A stretch of DNA of 42,012 nucleotides from assembly GCA_020161455.1 (NCBI GenBank), contig JAIUNZ010000015.1, forward strand, positions 1 through 42,012, read 5' to 3'. The notes beneath the pieces are model-generated. The model saw only the letters and a list, made by a program, of their open reading frames with translations. It was not told the origin of the DNA and made no database searches. The position numbers were made by a program, and so were the translations under genes. The DNA comes from Bacteroidota bacterium. Its GTDB lineage: Bacteria > Bacteroidota > Bacteroidia > Flavobacteriales > Flavobacteriaceae. Of this stretch, positions 1 to 10,385 are shown piece after piece. How positions within the stretch are numbered: position 1 is the first letter of the stretch; each line of letters opens with the position of its first letter.

Positions 1-3000
1 CTGCAATAGCAAATGATGGTAAAATACTATTATTTGCAGTAGCCATGTTTACAACAATTGGTGCACAACCTTCTGATTGTAATGTATCACAGTTGTCATC
101 AATGCCATTCCAACAGATCTCTGTTGCGCCAGGATTAACCGCTGGGTTGTTGTCATTACAATCACCACTTAATGCTGCATAGCCTACTGGTGCTACACAA
201 GCTATAATTGTATCCGAATCAACACCATAACCATCGCCATCCGAGTCTGCATAAAAAGTTGCATTAGCAGTAACTTGCAATACCACCGTATTGTTTTCGG
301 TTACAAGTAATTCAGGACTAACAATGTCTGTTCGTTCCACTTTTGTTACAGTAAGTGTTTGACCATTATTTGCAGCCTGTAAAACAATTCCAATTTGCGC
401 TAAACCAGAACCATTCGCTACTACATTTGTAAGTACTATATCACTACCGCCATTTATATTGTATGTCAATGTTGAAACACTATTTGGAATCAAACCAACG
501 ACAAAAAAGTTAACAGAAGTATTTTCACAAGCTATATCACCACTTTGGAGTATGGTTCCAAAACTTGGTGGGGCAGCACTAGTCATAACCGTTATTACAT
601 CTGAGTTACTTGAAAGACTATTGGAACTTTCAGCTCTAACTCGATAATAATAATTAGTACTAGCCATTAACACACTAACCACTTGACTGTTTCCAAAAAC
701 TTGTAAATTCTCATAACCCGCCACAAAAGAAGGTGAAGTATTGTCAATAGAATGCGATCCTAAATTAGTTGTTTGATTTGTATTATTGTAGGTAAACGAA
801 GAAACAATCCATTCAGAATTATTTACATTAGTACCAGCAGAACTTGACCAATCGGTATTTGGCGCTAAAACAGTTGGTTTTCTAATCAATATTTTATCTG
901 CGGTAGCGTTATTTATGCCTGCTACAGCCCAGCCTGATCCTGGGTCGTTACCATCTTCACCAACTGCATCTAATAATGTAAAAGTTGTACCACTACCACC
1001 ATTCCAAGCTAAACCTGTTGCATCATCACCATTAAAGGTTAAAGCACCTGAATATAAATCAGCTCCAAATACATCGGTAGCATTATTTGCTATTACATAA
1101 GTAGTATTGTTTGGCAAAGTACCGCTCAATGATATAGTGCTTTCTGGCCATGAACCTCCATTGTTAATTGCCCAAATTTCATAATTTGATAAATTAACTG
1201 CAACTCCAGTTCCATTATAAATTTCAATATATTTTTTACTTCCACCATTTCCTTCTCCATATTCTGAAATTATTAAATTGGAGGTTGGGGTCGTAATTCC
1301 AAAAGTTGATGAAGTGCTAACATCTAAACGGTACGAACTTGCACCATCAACAACGTCCCAATTGGCTGTGAATTGGGTTTGCTCAATATCGGTACCAGCA
1401 TTTGCAGTGGGTGCAGTGATTGCTAAAGTGGTAAAAGAATCTGAGTTACCAACAATTGTTCCAGTAGCATCAGTAACAACAGCTCTATAAAAATACTGTG
1501 TATTGGGTGACAATCCTGTCAAAGATGCAGGTAAACCATTAACAAAAACACTTCCACTAAAATCATTTGATATACTGTATTCTATTCCTGAAGAGATAAC
1601 AGCTGAACATCCCAACACAACATTACCAGTTGCCGAGGCTGTAGTGGCAGTTATAGATGAACTTGTTCCTGTTACAATAGTAGCAGCGGTACTAATACCA
1701 GCACCTAAAGTTGCTACATTTATTGATGAAGCTCCACCTCCAGATATTGAAATATTTCCATTATAAGATTGAACTAATGTAGGTGTAAATTTCACATAAA
1801 CTGTTTCTGCTAAATCTCCATTTATATCCGCTGTATAATTTAAGGTCGAAGTATAAGTACCATTTAGAGTAGTTGAAAAAGTAAATCCATCAATTGGACC
1901 AACCGTTACTGTTGAATTGTCTAAATTATAACCTATAAAAGTAAAAGTATTTATTCCATTAGCGTTTAAACAAACGTTTCCAAAATCCGCAAGTAAATCG
2001 GATTCAAATGTTGGAGAGGCATTTGCATCAGTTGTAGCATTAGTTACACCACTATGAGCAGTTTCTATATTTGCTCCATTTCTAGCAACAACATCAAATC
2101 CATATTCTGTATTGGAAGAAAGTCCAGTTACCGTAATAGTTGACCAAGCTGAAGCTGTTTGCCAAAATGGAGTTGCACTCAAGCTTCCATTAGATTGAAC
2201 AAACAATCCTCCTCCTGTTTCATAAATTGCATATTCTGTTGAGGAAGGGTTTCCATCACCTCCAACGATTAACACATCCAAACTACTTGTTGTTGGTGAA
2301 GTTACTGTTGGTGAAGAAGGTGTATTTGCAAAAGTATAAAATGTTTGAACGTTTCCATAACCCGTATTTATAGAATTTGTAGCATAAGCTTTATAGCTGT
2401 ATGAAGTATTTACATTCAATGAAGATTCACTCACTGAAAAAGTTCCTGTTGTTCCAGTGGTCGATGAATCAACAACTCCTGTACCGCCAATCAATGGGTT
2501 AGTATTGGTTGCTGAGGCAGCATATACAATTCCTCTTCCTGTAACAGCACTACCACCATCACTTGTGACATTTCCACCAAGAGTTGCCGATGTTGTTCCT
2601 ATAGAACTTGGTGTAAGATCTGTAGTAACAACTGGTGCAGTTACAACTGCAGCTAAAGTGCCATTAAATATTAAATTACCTTGAAGTCCACCTGTTCCAC
2701 CAGTTGATTCTGACCCATAAGCATAAACTCTAAAAGTAATTGAGGTAACACCAGTTGCAGAAGAAGTTGCAGTATTGCCTGTATATCCGTTATTGGCATC
2801 TGGAATTTGTAGAACATTAGAAGTTATAGAAACACTTCCATTACTAGAGGTTAATGGCAAAAGAGTTGCATAATTATCTACACTGCTTCTCCATTGAAAT
2901 AATCTTGGACCAGTCGAACTTCTTCCTGCTCCAAAATTTATACTCATATTAGATAAAGTATATCCACTAGTTGCTGATATAGTAAATTGAAAATATTTAC

Positions 3001-3301
3001 TCAAGTTAACACTACCTCCAGCAGCACCTCCATCAGTGGATCCAGTATCCCAATCATTTGCTCTAAAATTACCAGAACTTGAAGAGGTGGTTACTCCTTC
3101 TTTAGTTAATGGCGATACTGTTAGATTAGTTATAGTCGAACCGTTATAGGCAAAACTACTCACATTTCCACTAGATCCTGTGAAGGTATATGTTCCAGTA
3201 AAAGCTTGACCAACGCTATTGCTGGGCAATAACAAAAACACCAAAGAAAAACACCAAAAAGTGAGATGCAATCCTTTTTTAAATAATAATTTTCTTTTCA
3301 T
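1..3301 (-). CDS. Large secreted multidomain protein, partial (3' end beyond window)
   Basis: This minus-strand frame is open from an ATG at 3299-3301 to the window edge, about 1100 codons, with no stop seen. It starts with a signal peptide (about residues 1-32, charged MKRK start, long hydrophobic core, ending SVGQ). Fibronectin-III-like beta domains follow (phrases such as TVTGLSSNTEYGFDVVARNG and LTGLSPNTQYFYRAVVTD). A lamin-tail-like domain begins near residue 673 (LIISEYGEGNGGSKKYIEIYN). Close to the edge, about residues 1020-1075, is a MopE-type aspartate-rich segment (DSDGDGYG, then GDCNDNNPAVNPGATEICWNGIDDNC). The last visible part is nearly the same as the middle of the next gene (3555-6344), so the two are tandem paralogues. 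A T9SS sorting domain is expected at the missing C-terminus by analogy but cannot be seen. Likely a cell-surface or released protein; no enzyme signature was recognised. Confidence 0.85.
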   Translation of the reverse strand, partial: MKRKLLFKKGLHLTFWCFSLVFLLLPSNSVGQAFTGTYTFTGSSGNVSSFAYNGSTITNLTVSPLTKEGVTTSSSSGNFRANDWDTGSTDGGAAGGSVNLSKYFQFTISATSGYTLSNMSINFGAGRSSTGPRLFQWRSSVDNYATLLPLTSSNGSVSITSNVLQIPDANNGYTGNTATSSATGVTSITFRVYAYGSESTGGTGGLQGNLIFNGTLAAVVTAPVVTTDLTPSSIGTTSATLGGNVTSDGGSAVTGRGIVYAASATNTNPLIGGTGVVDSSTTGTTGTFSVSESSLNVNTSYSYKAYATNSINTGYGNVQTFYTFANTPSSPTVTSPTTSSLDVLIVGGDGNPSSTEYAIYETGGGLFVQSNGSLSATPFWQTASAWSTITVTGLSSNTEYGFDVVARNGANIETAHSGVTNATTDANASPTFESDLLADFGNVCLNANGINTFTFIGYNLDNSTVTVGPIDGFTFSTTLNGTYTSTLNYTADINGDLAETVYVKFTPTLVQSYNGNISISGGGASSINVATLGAGISTAATIVTGTSSSITATTASATGNVVLGCSAVISSGIEYSISNDFSGSVFVNGLPASLTGLSPNTQYFYRAVVTDATGTIVGNSDSFTTLAITAPTANAGTDIEQTQFTANWDVVDGASSYRLDVSTSSTFGITTPTSNLIISEYGEGNGGSKKYIEIYNGTGVAVNLSNYEIWAINNGGSWPESTISLSGTLPNNTTYVIANNATDVFGADLYSGALTFNGDDATGLAWNGGSGTTFTLLDAVGEDGNDPGSGWAVAGINNATADKILIRKPTVLAPNTDWSSSAGTNVNNSEWIVSSFTYNNTNQTTNLGSHSIDNTSPSFVAGYENLQVFGNSQVVSVLMASTNYYYRVRAESSNSLSSNSDVITVMTSAAPPSFGTILQSGDIACENTSVNFFVVGLIPNSVSTLTYNINGGSDIVLTNVVANGSGLAQIGIVLQAANNGQTLTVTKVERTDIVSPELLVTENNTVVLQVTANATFYADSDGDGYGVDSDTIIACVAPVGYAALSGDCNDNNPAVNPGATEICWNGIDDNCDTLQSEGCAPIVVNMATANNSILPSFAIA

Positions 3302-3331
3302 AATTAATATCGTTTTATTTTTTGACAGTAA

Positions 3332-3364
3332 CAAAATTATACAAATTATTCCTTTTAAAAGCAA
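3332..3364 (-). promoter_or_regulatory. Candidate Bacteroidota promoter for the partial secreted-protein gene
   Basis: On the minus strand TAATTTTG (3339-3332) matches the -7 consensus TAnnTTTG. A TTG lies upstream at 3364-3362, 22 bases away, inside the accepted 17-23 range. The start codon at 3301 is about 30 bases downstream. Confidence 0.45.
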
Positions 3365-3500
3365 TAAAACTTTAACTAATTGTTAACTATTCAACCATTT
3401 AGCTTTAAACGATTATTTTCGCTTTTAATCGATAAAAAATATTGAGTTATAAACACTCATTTCTATTTTTGTTGAAAAAGAATTATAATATCAATTCTTA

Positions 3501-3534
3501 AAAAACAAAAAACCTATCAATTTCTTGATAGGTT
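3501..3534 (-). terminator. Rho-independent terminator of the 3555-6344 gene
   Basis: Perfect 10-bp stem AACCTATCAA/TTGATAGGTT (3511-3520 with 3525-3534) and a 4-base loop. On the minus strand it is followed by TTTTGTTTTT. It lies 21 bases past the stop codon at 3555. Confidence 0.85.
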
Positions 3535-3554
3535 TCAATAAATAGTTGGTTATT

Positions 3555-6344
3555 TTATCTTTTTATCATTCTGAAATTTTTTGTATTTGCATCTTGAGAT
3601 ACTATGACATTATAGATTCCACTTGAGTAATTTGCACCAATAAATTGGTATTCTATTTCTGAAGCTTTGCATTCTCTATCCTCAATTAGCTTTCCAACTA
3701 AATCATAAACTTTAATAGTAACAATAGATTTACTAGAACTTTCAAGCTTCAAGGTAAATTGATTGCTAAAAGGATTTGGAAATGAAAACACATTAAATGG
3801 TGTCACTCCAGCTCTTTCAACAACTGCTGGAAAAGTTCCTATATCACAACTCTTTCCGTAAGGTCCAAATGAGTTGTTAATTTTAATTGAAACAGAAATG
3901 CTATAACTCTTATTCAATTCTGTACCTGTAAACATATTTAATTTAAAGTTGGATACGTTTCTAAAAATAGTTCCTACTAACAATAATTCTTCACCATTCT
4001 GTTCCCAAAGTGTAATTTTATACATTGGAAATCCTGGATAGGGAACAATGTTAAAACTTTGGTCTAGAGTTGCAGATTCTATACCACATTGATCGGGCTG
4101 TACTTCTGTAACTGGAAACACTGGTGTTGTTATTGTGCATTCTGGCCCAAAGTTTGACCATATCTCAGAACCATTAAAATTAATTTTGTAGCGAACAGAA
4201 ATTGAATATTGCGTTACATAAGAATACACAATTCCTTGAAACGCACTTAACGTTGAAAATCGACTTGCATTGGCATTGGTAAAATAATATGTTGGTGTTG
4301 GTCCATTATCGCTTGATTCTCTAATTCTAAATTCATATTGTAAGGCACCAGAAGCTGGCGTAGCAGAAATTGAAGCACCTAAACTTGTAACATTTGAACC
4401 ACATATAGGCGTATTTAGACCAATTAAAGGAACATTTGGCGTTGTTATTGTACATTCTTCACCATATCCAGATAATGTAGGAAAACCAGTAACAATATCC
4501 GTAAATTCATACTGAACTGCCAAGGTATAACTGGTATTATATTGAGTTAATAAACCAGTAAAAGAATTTAATGTGGTAAATCGAGATGAAGAAGCATTTG
4601 AATAGTAGTAAGTTGGCAATGGTCCATTATCGCTTGTGAGTCTAACTCTAAATTTATAGGTAATTGCACCAAACATGGCGTTTGAAGAAATAGTACTATA
4701 CAAAGTATTCAATGTGGCATTACAACTTGTTGGAGACAATTTTGCTAATGCAACAATTGGACTAAAAACAGTAATTGTTGAGCCTGAATATGGAACCAAT
4801 TCACCATCAATTATTGCAGAGACTTTAATTTCATAACTAATATTATAATTTCTAATTGATACCGGAATAGCAGCAAATCGAGTAGCAGATATAACTTCTT
4901 CGGTGACATTAGTTTGATTGTTTTTTATAGAAAATCTATATTCTTTTGTAGTTGCCCCAGGATAATCATAGGGATAAGCAGCTACTGCTGTGGCAAATGA
5001 TGGTAAAGTACTATTATTGGGAGTTGCCATATTTACTATTATCGGAGAACAACCTTGCGACATTGTTCCGTTACAATTTTCTAAAATATTGTTCCAACAA
5101 ACTTCTGTTGCTCCTGGATAAACTGTATTTTTTGTATCATCACAATCTCCATTTTGAGTTACATACATTCCTGGTGAAGGATTGGAACAGGCAGCAATTG
5201 GCACGCCACTACCAAAACCATCATTATCTGCATCTAAATAATAGTTGGTTTGAGGAGTAACAACACCCGAAACTACAATTGAAGCGCTGGCAGTACATCC
5301 ATTCGCGCCGGAAACTGTTACGGTATAATTTCCCGAAGAGGTTATGTTCTTAGATGCTCCAGCACCCAAACCATTGTTCCAAGAATAACTAGTTCCACCA
5401 GTAGCTGTTACACTAATACTTGTTTGTGTACAAGACAAAACTGTAGTTCCACTATTGTTAGTGATTCCTGCTGTTGGAACAGGACTTACTGTAAATGAAA
5501 AATTAGAACCTGAATTATCATCGTATCTAAGTGTAGCCAACGTTCTATCTGTTTCACTATCAGCATTAATTTGAACTAATGTTCTTGTACTTGTGTATAT
5601 ATAATAATAAACTGTTTCACCACAGGTTTGAGTTGGCAATGTAGCAGACCAAGATGTTCCCGAACCAGTAGCTTGAACTACTGCTGTGTTAGAAGTAAAA
5701 TCATTACTAGCTGTTCTATATCTAACATATATATTTTCTCCAGATGATGGGGCTGCACTTGTAGTAATAGAAATTATTGGCTGTCCACCCGAATAGGTAA
5801 CTCCTCCGTTGGAAAGTGTTACTGGTGTATTTGAAGTGTAACCTACATAATATTTAGCATTGGTATTAGTATATCCTACATCATTAAACACAAAAGTATA
5901 ACGACCAGTAGTATTCATATTCAGTCCCATATCATTACCGCTATTAAAAGCAGAAATTCCATTAATGGCATTTACAGATCCTGAACCTATACCTGAAAAA
6001 ACCCATTTATTTTGAAAACGATTTCCTGATGGTCCCGAAATAAATAAAAATCCATTTCCACCTCCTCCAGTCATATTGATAGGAGTAGCATCTCCTCCAG
6101 AATTCTGAATGTTTATAGTAGTAGCCCATTGTCCTCTTCCATCATTTGGATTACTTGTGGTAGTAGCTACTTTTCGGTAAGCACTTGTTCTGTAATCGGA
6201 ATTATAAGGTGTGGTTGAATATCCATTAAACGAACCAACAACTTGAACAGGTTCACCACTAAAAACGTTTTGTGCTCTACCATTCGTGGACAATAGAAAT
6301 ACAAAAAAAGAACACAAAAGAAAATTAAGTACTGTTTTTTTCAT
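3555..6344 (-). CDS. Secreted repeat protein with MopE-like segment and T9SS type A sorting domain
   Basis: 929 residues. A signal peptide (about 1-25, ending GRAQ) sends it to the periplasm. The T9SS sorting domain (about 851-929: FSFPNPFSNQF, then VYDLVGKLIED, ending NFRMIKR) predicts transport across the outer membrane to the surface. A MopE-like aspartate-rich motif lies near 361-428 (DADNDGFG, GDCDDTKNTVYPGATEVC). Two repeats of about 110 residues share SDNGPxPTYYxxNAxxSRF and end ECTITTP (starting near 568 and 675). The middle matches the C-terminal end of the neighbouring partial gene almost word for word, both at protein level and visibly in the DNA, so this is a tandem duplication. 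A terminator follows directly. No TAnnTTTG box was found upstream; a 16-bp palindrome sits 142 bases before the start. Likely an adhesin or surface protein; substrate unknown. Confidence 0.88.
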   Translation of the reverse strand: MKKTVLNFLLCSFFVFLLSTNGRAQNVFSGEPVQVVGSFNGYSTTPYNSDYRTSAYRKVATTTSNPNDGRGQWATTINIQNSGGDATPINMTGGGGNGFLFISGPSGNRFQNKWVFSGIGSGSVNAINGISAFNSGNDMGLNMNTTGRYTFVFNDVGYTNTNAKYYVGYTSNTPVTLSNGGVTYSGGQPIISITTSAAPSSGENIYVRYRTASNDFTSNTAVVQATGSGTSWSATLPTQTCGETVYYYIYTSTRTLVQINADSETDRTLATLRYDDNSGSNFSFTVSPVPTAGITNNSGTTVLSCTQTSISVTATGGTSYSWNNGLGAGASKNITSSGNYTVTVSGANGCTASASIVVSGVVTPQTNYYLDADNDGFGSGVPIAACSNPSPGMYVTQNGDCDDTKNTVYPGATEVCWNNILENCNGTMSQGCSPIIVNMATPNNSTLPSFATAVAAYPYDYPGATTKEYRFSIKNNQTNVTEEVISATRFAAIPVSIRNYNISYEIKVSAIIDGELVPYSGSTITVFSPIVALAKLSPTSCNATLNTLYSTISSNAMFGAITYKFRVRLTSDNGPLPTYYYSNASSSRFTTLNSFTGLLTQYNTSYTLAVQYEFTDIVTGFPTLSGYGEECTITTPNVPLIGLNTPICGSNVTSLGASISATPASGALQYEFRIRESSDNGPTPTYYFTNANASRFSTLSAFQGIVYSYVTQYSISVRYKINFNGSEIWSNFGPECTITTPVFPVTEVQPDQCGIESATLDQSFNIVPYPGFPMYKITLWEQNGEELLLVGTIFRNVSNFKLNMFTGTELNKSYSISVSIKINNSFGPYGKSCDIGTFPAVVERAGVTPFNVFSFPNPFSNQFTLKLESSSKSIVTIKVYDLVGKLIEDRECKASEIEYQFIGANYSSGIYNVIVSQDANTKNFRMIKR

Positions 6345-6485
6345 AATTATTGACTATTAAATTAATGATTTAACAATTTTTGAATTAAATAAGTTATATA
6401 TCTTTTTTTTCAATTTAACATAAAAAATTATTTAAAATTAAATAAATATCTTAATAAGTAATTTTTATTTAAAGAAAACCTGCCA

Positions 6486-6501
6486 ACGAAAACGTTTTCG
6501 T
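6486..6501. promoter_or_regulatory. 16-bp perfect palindrome, LacI-family-operator-like
   Basis: ACGAAAACGTTTTCGT is a perfect palindrome with a central CG, the form typical of LacI/PurR-family operators. It lies between the rfbB terminator and the start of the secreted protein gene at 6344. It does not read as a terminator because no T-run follows on either strand. No LacI-family regulator is encoded in the window. Confidence 0.4.
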
Positions 6502-6533
6502 GTTGATAAATAACAACATTATAAAAATAGAAA

Positions 6534-6581
6534 AAAAGAAAATACGCATAGAAAACAATTAAATAATTTCTATGCGTATTT
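6534..6581 (-). terminator. Terminator of the polysaccharide operon
   Basis: Long perfect stem AATACGCATAGAAA/TTTCTATGCGTATT (6541-6554 with 6567-6580, one more A-T pair outside) and a 12-base A/T loop. On the minus strand it is followed by TTCTTTTTTT. It lies just after the rfbB stop and marks the end of the operon that starts at 14633. Confidence 0.9.
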
Positions 6582-6609
6582 AACAAAGGACTAGCTTTAG
6601 ACTTTATGT

Positions 6610-7656
6610 TTATTCATATTGATTACTGTAATAATTTTGATAATCTCCCGAAGTCACATTTTTTAACCATTTTTCATTAGAAAGATACCAATCAATAGTT
6701 TTAGACAATCCTTCTTCAAAAGTGACCGAAGGTTTCCAACCTAATTCTTTATTTATTTTAGATGCATCAATTGCATAGCGTAAATCGTGACCAGGTCTAT
6801 CTTTAACATAAGTTATTAAACTATTAGATTCTCCTGGTTTTCTACCTAGTTTTTGATCCATTTTTTGACAAAGTAATTGAACCAATTCAATATTTTGCCA
6901 TTCATTAAAACCGCCAATATTGTATGTTTCATGATTTTTTCCATCGTGAAAAACCAAATCAATAGCAATAGCATGATCAATTACATACAACCAATCACGC
7001 GTATATTTTCCGTCTCCATAGACTGGCAGTGGCTTATGATTTATAATATTATTTATGAATAATGGAATTAACTTTTCTGGAAAATGATTTGGTCCATAAT
7101 TGTTTGAGCAATTGGTTATAACATAGGGTAAACCATAGGTTTCTCCATAGGCTCTAACAAAATGATCTGAACTTGCTTTTGAAGCCGAATAAGGTGAATT
7201 TGGGTCATACGGTGTTGTTTCGGTAAACAATCCAGTTGCGCCTAAACTTCCATAAACTTCATCTGTTGAAACGTGATAAAAACGTTTGTCAACAAAATTA
7301 TCTTTCCAAATCGTTTTCGCAGCATTTAGCAAATTCATGGTTCCAATAACATTGGTTTTTACAAAAGCTAGAGGATCGGTTATAGAACGATCTACATGTG
7401 ATTCTGCAGCCAAATGAATTACGCTATCAAATTGTTCTTTTTGGAACAATTCGTTTATAAAATCAGCATCAGTTATATCACCTTTTACAAAGGTATAGTT
7501 TGGTTTGTTTTCTATATCGGCAATATTTTCAAGATTACCCGCATAAGTAAGTGCATCTAAATTATATATTTTATAATCTGGATACTTATTCACAAATCTT
7601 CTGACAACATGAGAACCTATAAATCCTGCACCTCCGGTTATTACTATTTTTTTCAT
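6610..7656 (-). CDS. rfbB: dTDP-glucose 4,6-dehydratase
   Basis: 348 residues, the usual length. Converts dTDP-glucose to dTDP-4-keto-6-deoxyglucose in the cytoplasm, the entry to rhamnose and other deoxysugars. Visible motifs: NAD-binding GGAGFIGSH near the N-terminus, LAAESHVDRSI, VSTDEVYG with the Asp-Glu pair used in dehydration, and the SDR catalytic PYSASKASSDH, followed by NCSNNYGPNHFPEKLIP, which is characteristic of RmlB. Its ATG overlaps the stop of the preceding gene by one base (TAATG), implying translational coupling. It is the last gene of the operon. The partner genes rfbA, rfbC and rfbD are absent, so dTDP-glucose supply and later steps must be encoded elsewhere. Confidence 0.95.
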   Translation of the reverse strand: MKKIVITGGAGFIGSHVVRRFVNKYPDYKIYNLDALTYAGNLENIADIENKPNYTFVKGDITDADFINELFQKEQFDSVIHLAAESHVDRSITDPLAFVKTNVIGTMNLLNAAKTIWKDNFVDKRFYHVSTDEVYGSLGATGLFTETTPYDPNSPYSASKASSDHFVRAYGETYGLPYVITNCSNNYGPNHFPEKLIPLFINNIINHKPLPVYGDGKYTRDWLYVIDHAIAIDLVFHDGKNHETYNIGGFNEWQNIELVQLLCQKMDQKLGRKPGESNSLITYVKDRPGHDLRYAIDASKINKELGWKPSVTFEEGLSKTIDWYLSNEKWLKNVTSGDYQNYYSNQYE

Positions 7657-8933
7657 TACAATCTTGCGTCTGCTTTTTCGTTTAACACTCCTTTAACGTC
7701 AAATACAATTCCAATATCTTTCTTTAATTTATTAAAATCAAGTGCTTTAAATTCATTATGAGAGACTGCTAATACCACGGCATCATATTGCTGATTTGGC
7801 AATTCACAAATTGTTTCTAAACCATATTCGTGTTTCACTTCTTCAGGATTAGCCCATGGATCATAAATCGTTATTTCAGTTTCAAAGTCTTGTAATGCTT
7901 TTACAACATCAACTACTTTAGTATTTCTAACATCGGGGCAATTTTCTTTGAAAGCAATTCCTAACATTAAAATTTTAGACCCATTCACTTTGATTCCTTT
8001 TTTAATCATCATTTTGATGACTTGGTTGGCAACATAATCACCCATACTATCGTTTAATCTTCTTCCCGCCAAAATTATTTCGGGATGATATCCTTTTTCT
8101 TGAGCTTTTTGAGCCAAATAGTAGGGATCAACCCCAATACAATGTCCGCCAACTAATCCTGGCTTAAAGGGTAAAAAATTCCATTTTGTTCCTGCAGCTT
8201 CCAGAACAGCATGCGTGTCAATTTCGAGAAGATTAAATATTTTTGCTAATTCATTAACAAAAGCAATATTAATGTCACGTTGAGAGTTTTCGATAACTTT
8301 TGCTGCTTCGGCTACTTTTATGGATGAAGCTAAATGGGTTCCAGCTGTAATAACTGATTTATATAACTCATCAACTTTTTGACCAATTTCGGGAGTTGAA
8401 CCAGAGGTAACCTTTAAAATTTTATCAACCGTATGTTCTTTGTCGCCTGGATTAATTCTTTCTGGTGAATAACCTGCATAAAAATCGACATTGAATTTTA
8501 AACCGCTTACTTTTTCTAGAACAGGAATACATTCTTCTTCGGTAACACCAGGATAAACGGTTGACTCATAAATAACAATATCTCCTTTTTTCAGTACTTT
8601 GCCTACGGTTTCGCTAGATTTATAGAGTGGTGTTAAATCAGGTCTATTGTTTTTATCTACTGGAGTTGGAACTGTAACTATATAGTAATTACAATCATTT
8701 AAATCGTTTAAAATATTGCTACAATAAAGTCCGTTATCTAGTGTTGATGATGTTACTAAAACAGCTTTTAGTTGTGCTTCATCAACTTCCAAAGTAGCGT
8801 CTATTCCGCTATTTAATTCTTTGATTCTTTTTTCATTAATATCAAAGCCTACAACAGGATATTTTGTTGCAAAAAGTCTTGCCAATGGCAAACCAACATA
8901 TCCTAATCCTATTACTGCTATTTTAATTCCCAT
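7656..8933 (-). CDS. tviB: UDP-N-acetyl-hexosamine 6-dehydrogenase (TviB/WbpO-type)
   Basis: 425 residues. A nucleotide-sugar dehydrogenase of the UDP-glucose/GDP-mannose family. The opening [20 protein letters not shown] and [21 protein letters not shown] is the form seen in the TviB/WbpO group, which oxidises UDP-GlcNAc or UDP-GalNAc to the uronic acid with two NAD+. Catalytic Cys in [20 protein letters not shown]-terminal domain with NVKDVRNTK-like and YDPWANPEE segments. The TviC-like epimerase in the same operon supports a route to UDP-GalNAcA, as in Vi or O6 antigen synthesis. It overlaps rfbB by one base. A possible internal promoter precedes it. The exact substrate cannot be settled from sequence alone. 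Confidence 0.88.
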   Translation of the reverse strand: MGIKIAVIGLGYVGLPLARLFATKYPVVGFDINEKRIKELNSGIDATLEVDEAQLKAVLVTSSTLDNGLYCSNILNDLNDCNYYIVTVPTPVDKNNRPDLTPLYKSSETVGKVLKKGDIVIYESTVYPGVTEEECIPVLEKVSGLKFNVDFYAGYSPERINPGDKEHTVDKILKVTSGSTPEIGQKVDELYKSVITAGTHLASSIKVAEAAKVIENSQRDINIAFVNELAKIFNLLEIDTHAVLEAAGTKWNFLPFKPGLVGGHCIGVDPYYLAQKAQEKGYHPEIILAGRRLNDSMGDYVANQVIKMMIKKGIKVNGSKILMLGIAFKENCPDVRNTKVVDVVKALQDFETEITIYDPWANPEEVKHEYGLETICELPNQQYDAVVLAVSHNEFKALDFNKLKKDIGIVFDVKGVLNEKADARL

Positions 8934-8971
8934 TTATTAGTTTTGTTTGTTTAGATTTTTTTGAGTGTTTA

Positions 8972-8999
8972 CAAATATAAATATTTTATTAAGAACCAA
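8972..8999 (-). promoter_or_regulatory. Candidate internal promoter upstream of the tviB-like gene
   Basis: Minus-strand TATATTTG (8979-8972) with TTG 17 bases upstream (8999-8997). It lies in the only sizeable gap of the operon (55 bases) and overlaps the end of ugd, so tviB and rfbB could also be transcribed alone. Confidence 0.45.
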
Positions 9000-10380
9000 T
9001 AGATTGATATACAAACCCAATTTCATTCATCTTTTTAGCATCCAATAAATTTCTACCATCAAAGATGAATGCAGGTTTTAACATTATATTATAGATTTTT
9101 TGCCAATCATATTCTTTAAATTCATCCCATTCTGTTAGAATAGCAATTGCATGGGAGTTTTCACATGCTTCATAGGGATTTTTAAAATTTTGAATACTGT
9201 CTTCATTTTGGGAAGAACATCTTGTTTCTAAATAATTCAAATCTGAAAGTACTTGAGGTCGTTCTACTTTTGGGTCATATAGAGCGATTTTTGCTTGTTC
9301 ATTAATCAAATCATCGGCAACATATATTGCTGCAGATTCTCTTGTGTCATTAGTGTCTTTTTTAAAAGCCCAACCCAAAAAGGCTATCTTTTTTCCAGAA
9401 ACAGTGTTGTATAATGTTTGAACAATGTTTTTGGAAAATCTTCTTTTTTGATGGTCATTCATAATGATGACTTGTTCCCAATAATCGGCTACTTCATTTA
9501 AACCAAAGGCTTTAGAGATATATACCAAATTTAATATATCTTTTTGAAAACATGAGCCTCCAAATCCTACAGAAGCTTTTAAGAATTTAGAGCCGATTCT
9601 ACTATCCATTCCTATTGCTTTGGCTACTTCATTAACATTAGCTTCTGTTTTTTCACATAGTTCAGAAATAGCATTTATAGAAGAAACTCTTTGCGCTAAA
9701 AAAGCATTTGCTGTTAGTTTTGATAATTCTGAAGACCAAACATTGGTTTTCAAGATTCTTTCTTCTGGCACCCAATTTGCATAAACTTCAACTAATGATG
9801 CTATTGCTTCATCACCTTTTGGAGTTGTTTCGCCACCGATTAATACTCTATCTGGATTTAATAAATCTTGAACGGCTGTTCCTTCTGCAAGAAATTCTGG
9901 GTTTGAAAGAATTTGAAACTGAACACCATTTCCAGTATTGTCTAAAATGCTTTTTATTGCTTCTGCAGTTCTTACTGGTAATGTTGATTTTTCAACAATA
10001 ATTTTATCTGTTTTCGAAACTTTTGCAATTTGTCTGGCGCACAATTCGATGTGTTTTAAATCGGCAGCCATTCCTTTTCCTGTGCCATAGGTCTTTGTTG
10101 GTGTATTTACCGAAATAAATATTAATTGTGCTTCATCAATTGCTTTATCTACTTCTGTTGAAAAAAATAGATTCTTGCCTCTAGATTTTTCAACAATTTC
10201 ATTTAAACCTGGTTCGTATATTGGAATTTTATTGATGTCAGGATTGTTCCAATCTGCAATTCTTTTTTCATTCAAATCTACAACGGTAACTTTAATGTGT
10301 GGACATTTAGCAGCAATTACTGCCATTGTTGGTCCGCCAACATAACCAGCACCAATACAACATATATTTGTAATCTTCAT
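8989..10380 (-). CDS. ugd: UDP-glucose 6-dehydrogenase
   Basis: 463 residues. Oxidises UDP-glucose to UDP-glucuronate in the cytoplasm. The N-terminal Rossmann motif [22 protein letters not shown] and the segment [15 protein letters not shown] resemble the longer, animal-type UGDH rather than the short bacterial form. The catalytic Cys lies in [19 protein letters not shown], the NAD-site Glu in [13 protein letters not shown], and the second Rossmann domain includes [17 protein letters not shown]. Five bases separate it from the epimerase gene upstream. With the TviB-type enzyme this operon has two distinct UDP-sugar oxidases, which suggests an acidic exopolysaccharide containing at least two uronic acids. 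Confidence 0.95.
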   Translation of the reverse strand: MKITNICCIGAGYVGGPTMAVIAAKCPHIKVTVVDLNEKRIADWNNPDINKIPIYEPGLNEIVEKSRGKNLFFSTEVDKAIDEAQLIFISVNTPTKTYGTGKGMAADLKHIELCARQIAKVSKTDKIIVEKSTLPVRTAEAIKSILDNTGNGVQFQILSNPEFLAEGTAVQDLLNPDRVLIGGETTPKGDEAIASLVEVYANWVPEERILKTNVWSSELSKLTANAFLAQRVSSINAISELCEKTEANVNEVAKAIGMDSRIGSKFLKASVGFGGSCFQKDILNLVYISKAFGLNEVADYWEQVIIMNDHQKRRFSKNIVQTLYNTVSGKKIAFLGWAFKKDTNDTRESAAIYVADDLINEQAKIALYDPKVERPQVLSDLNYLETRCSSQNEDSIQNFKNPYEACENSHAIAILTEWDEFKEYDWQKIYNIMLKPAFIFDGRNLLDAKKMNEIGFVYQSIGS

Positions 10381-10385
10381 TTATT

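Noticed and set aside
459-2684. Several plus-strand frames of 60-90 codons
   Set aside because: All lie inside the long minus-strand secreted-protein gene, which has a signal peptide and recognisable domains.
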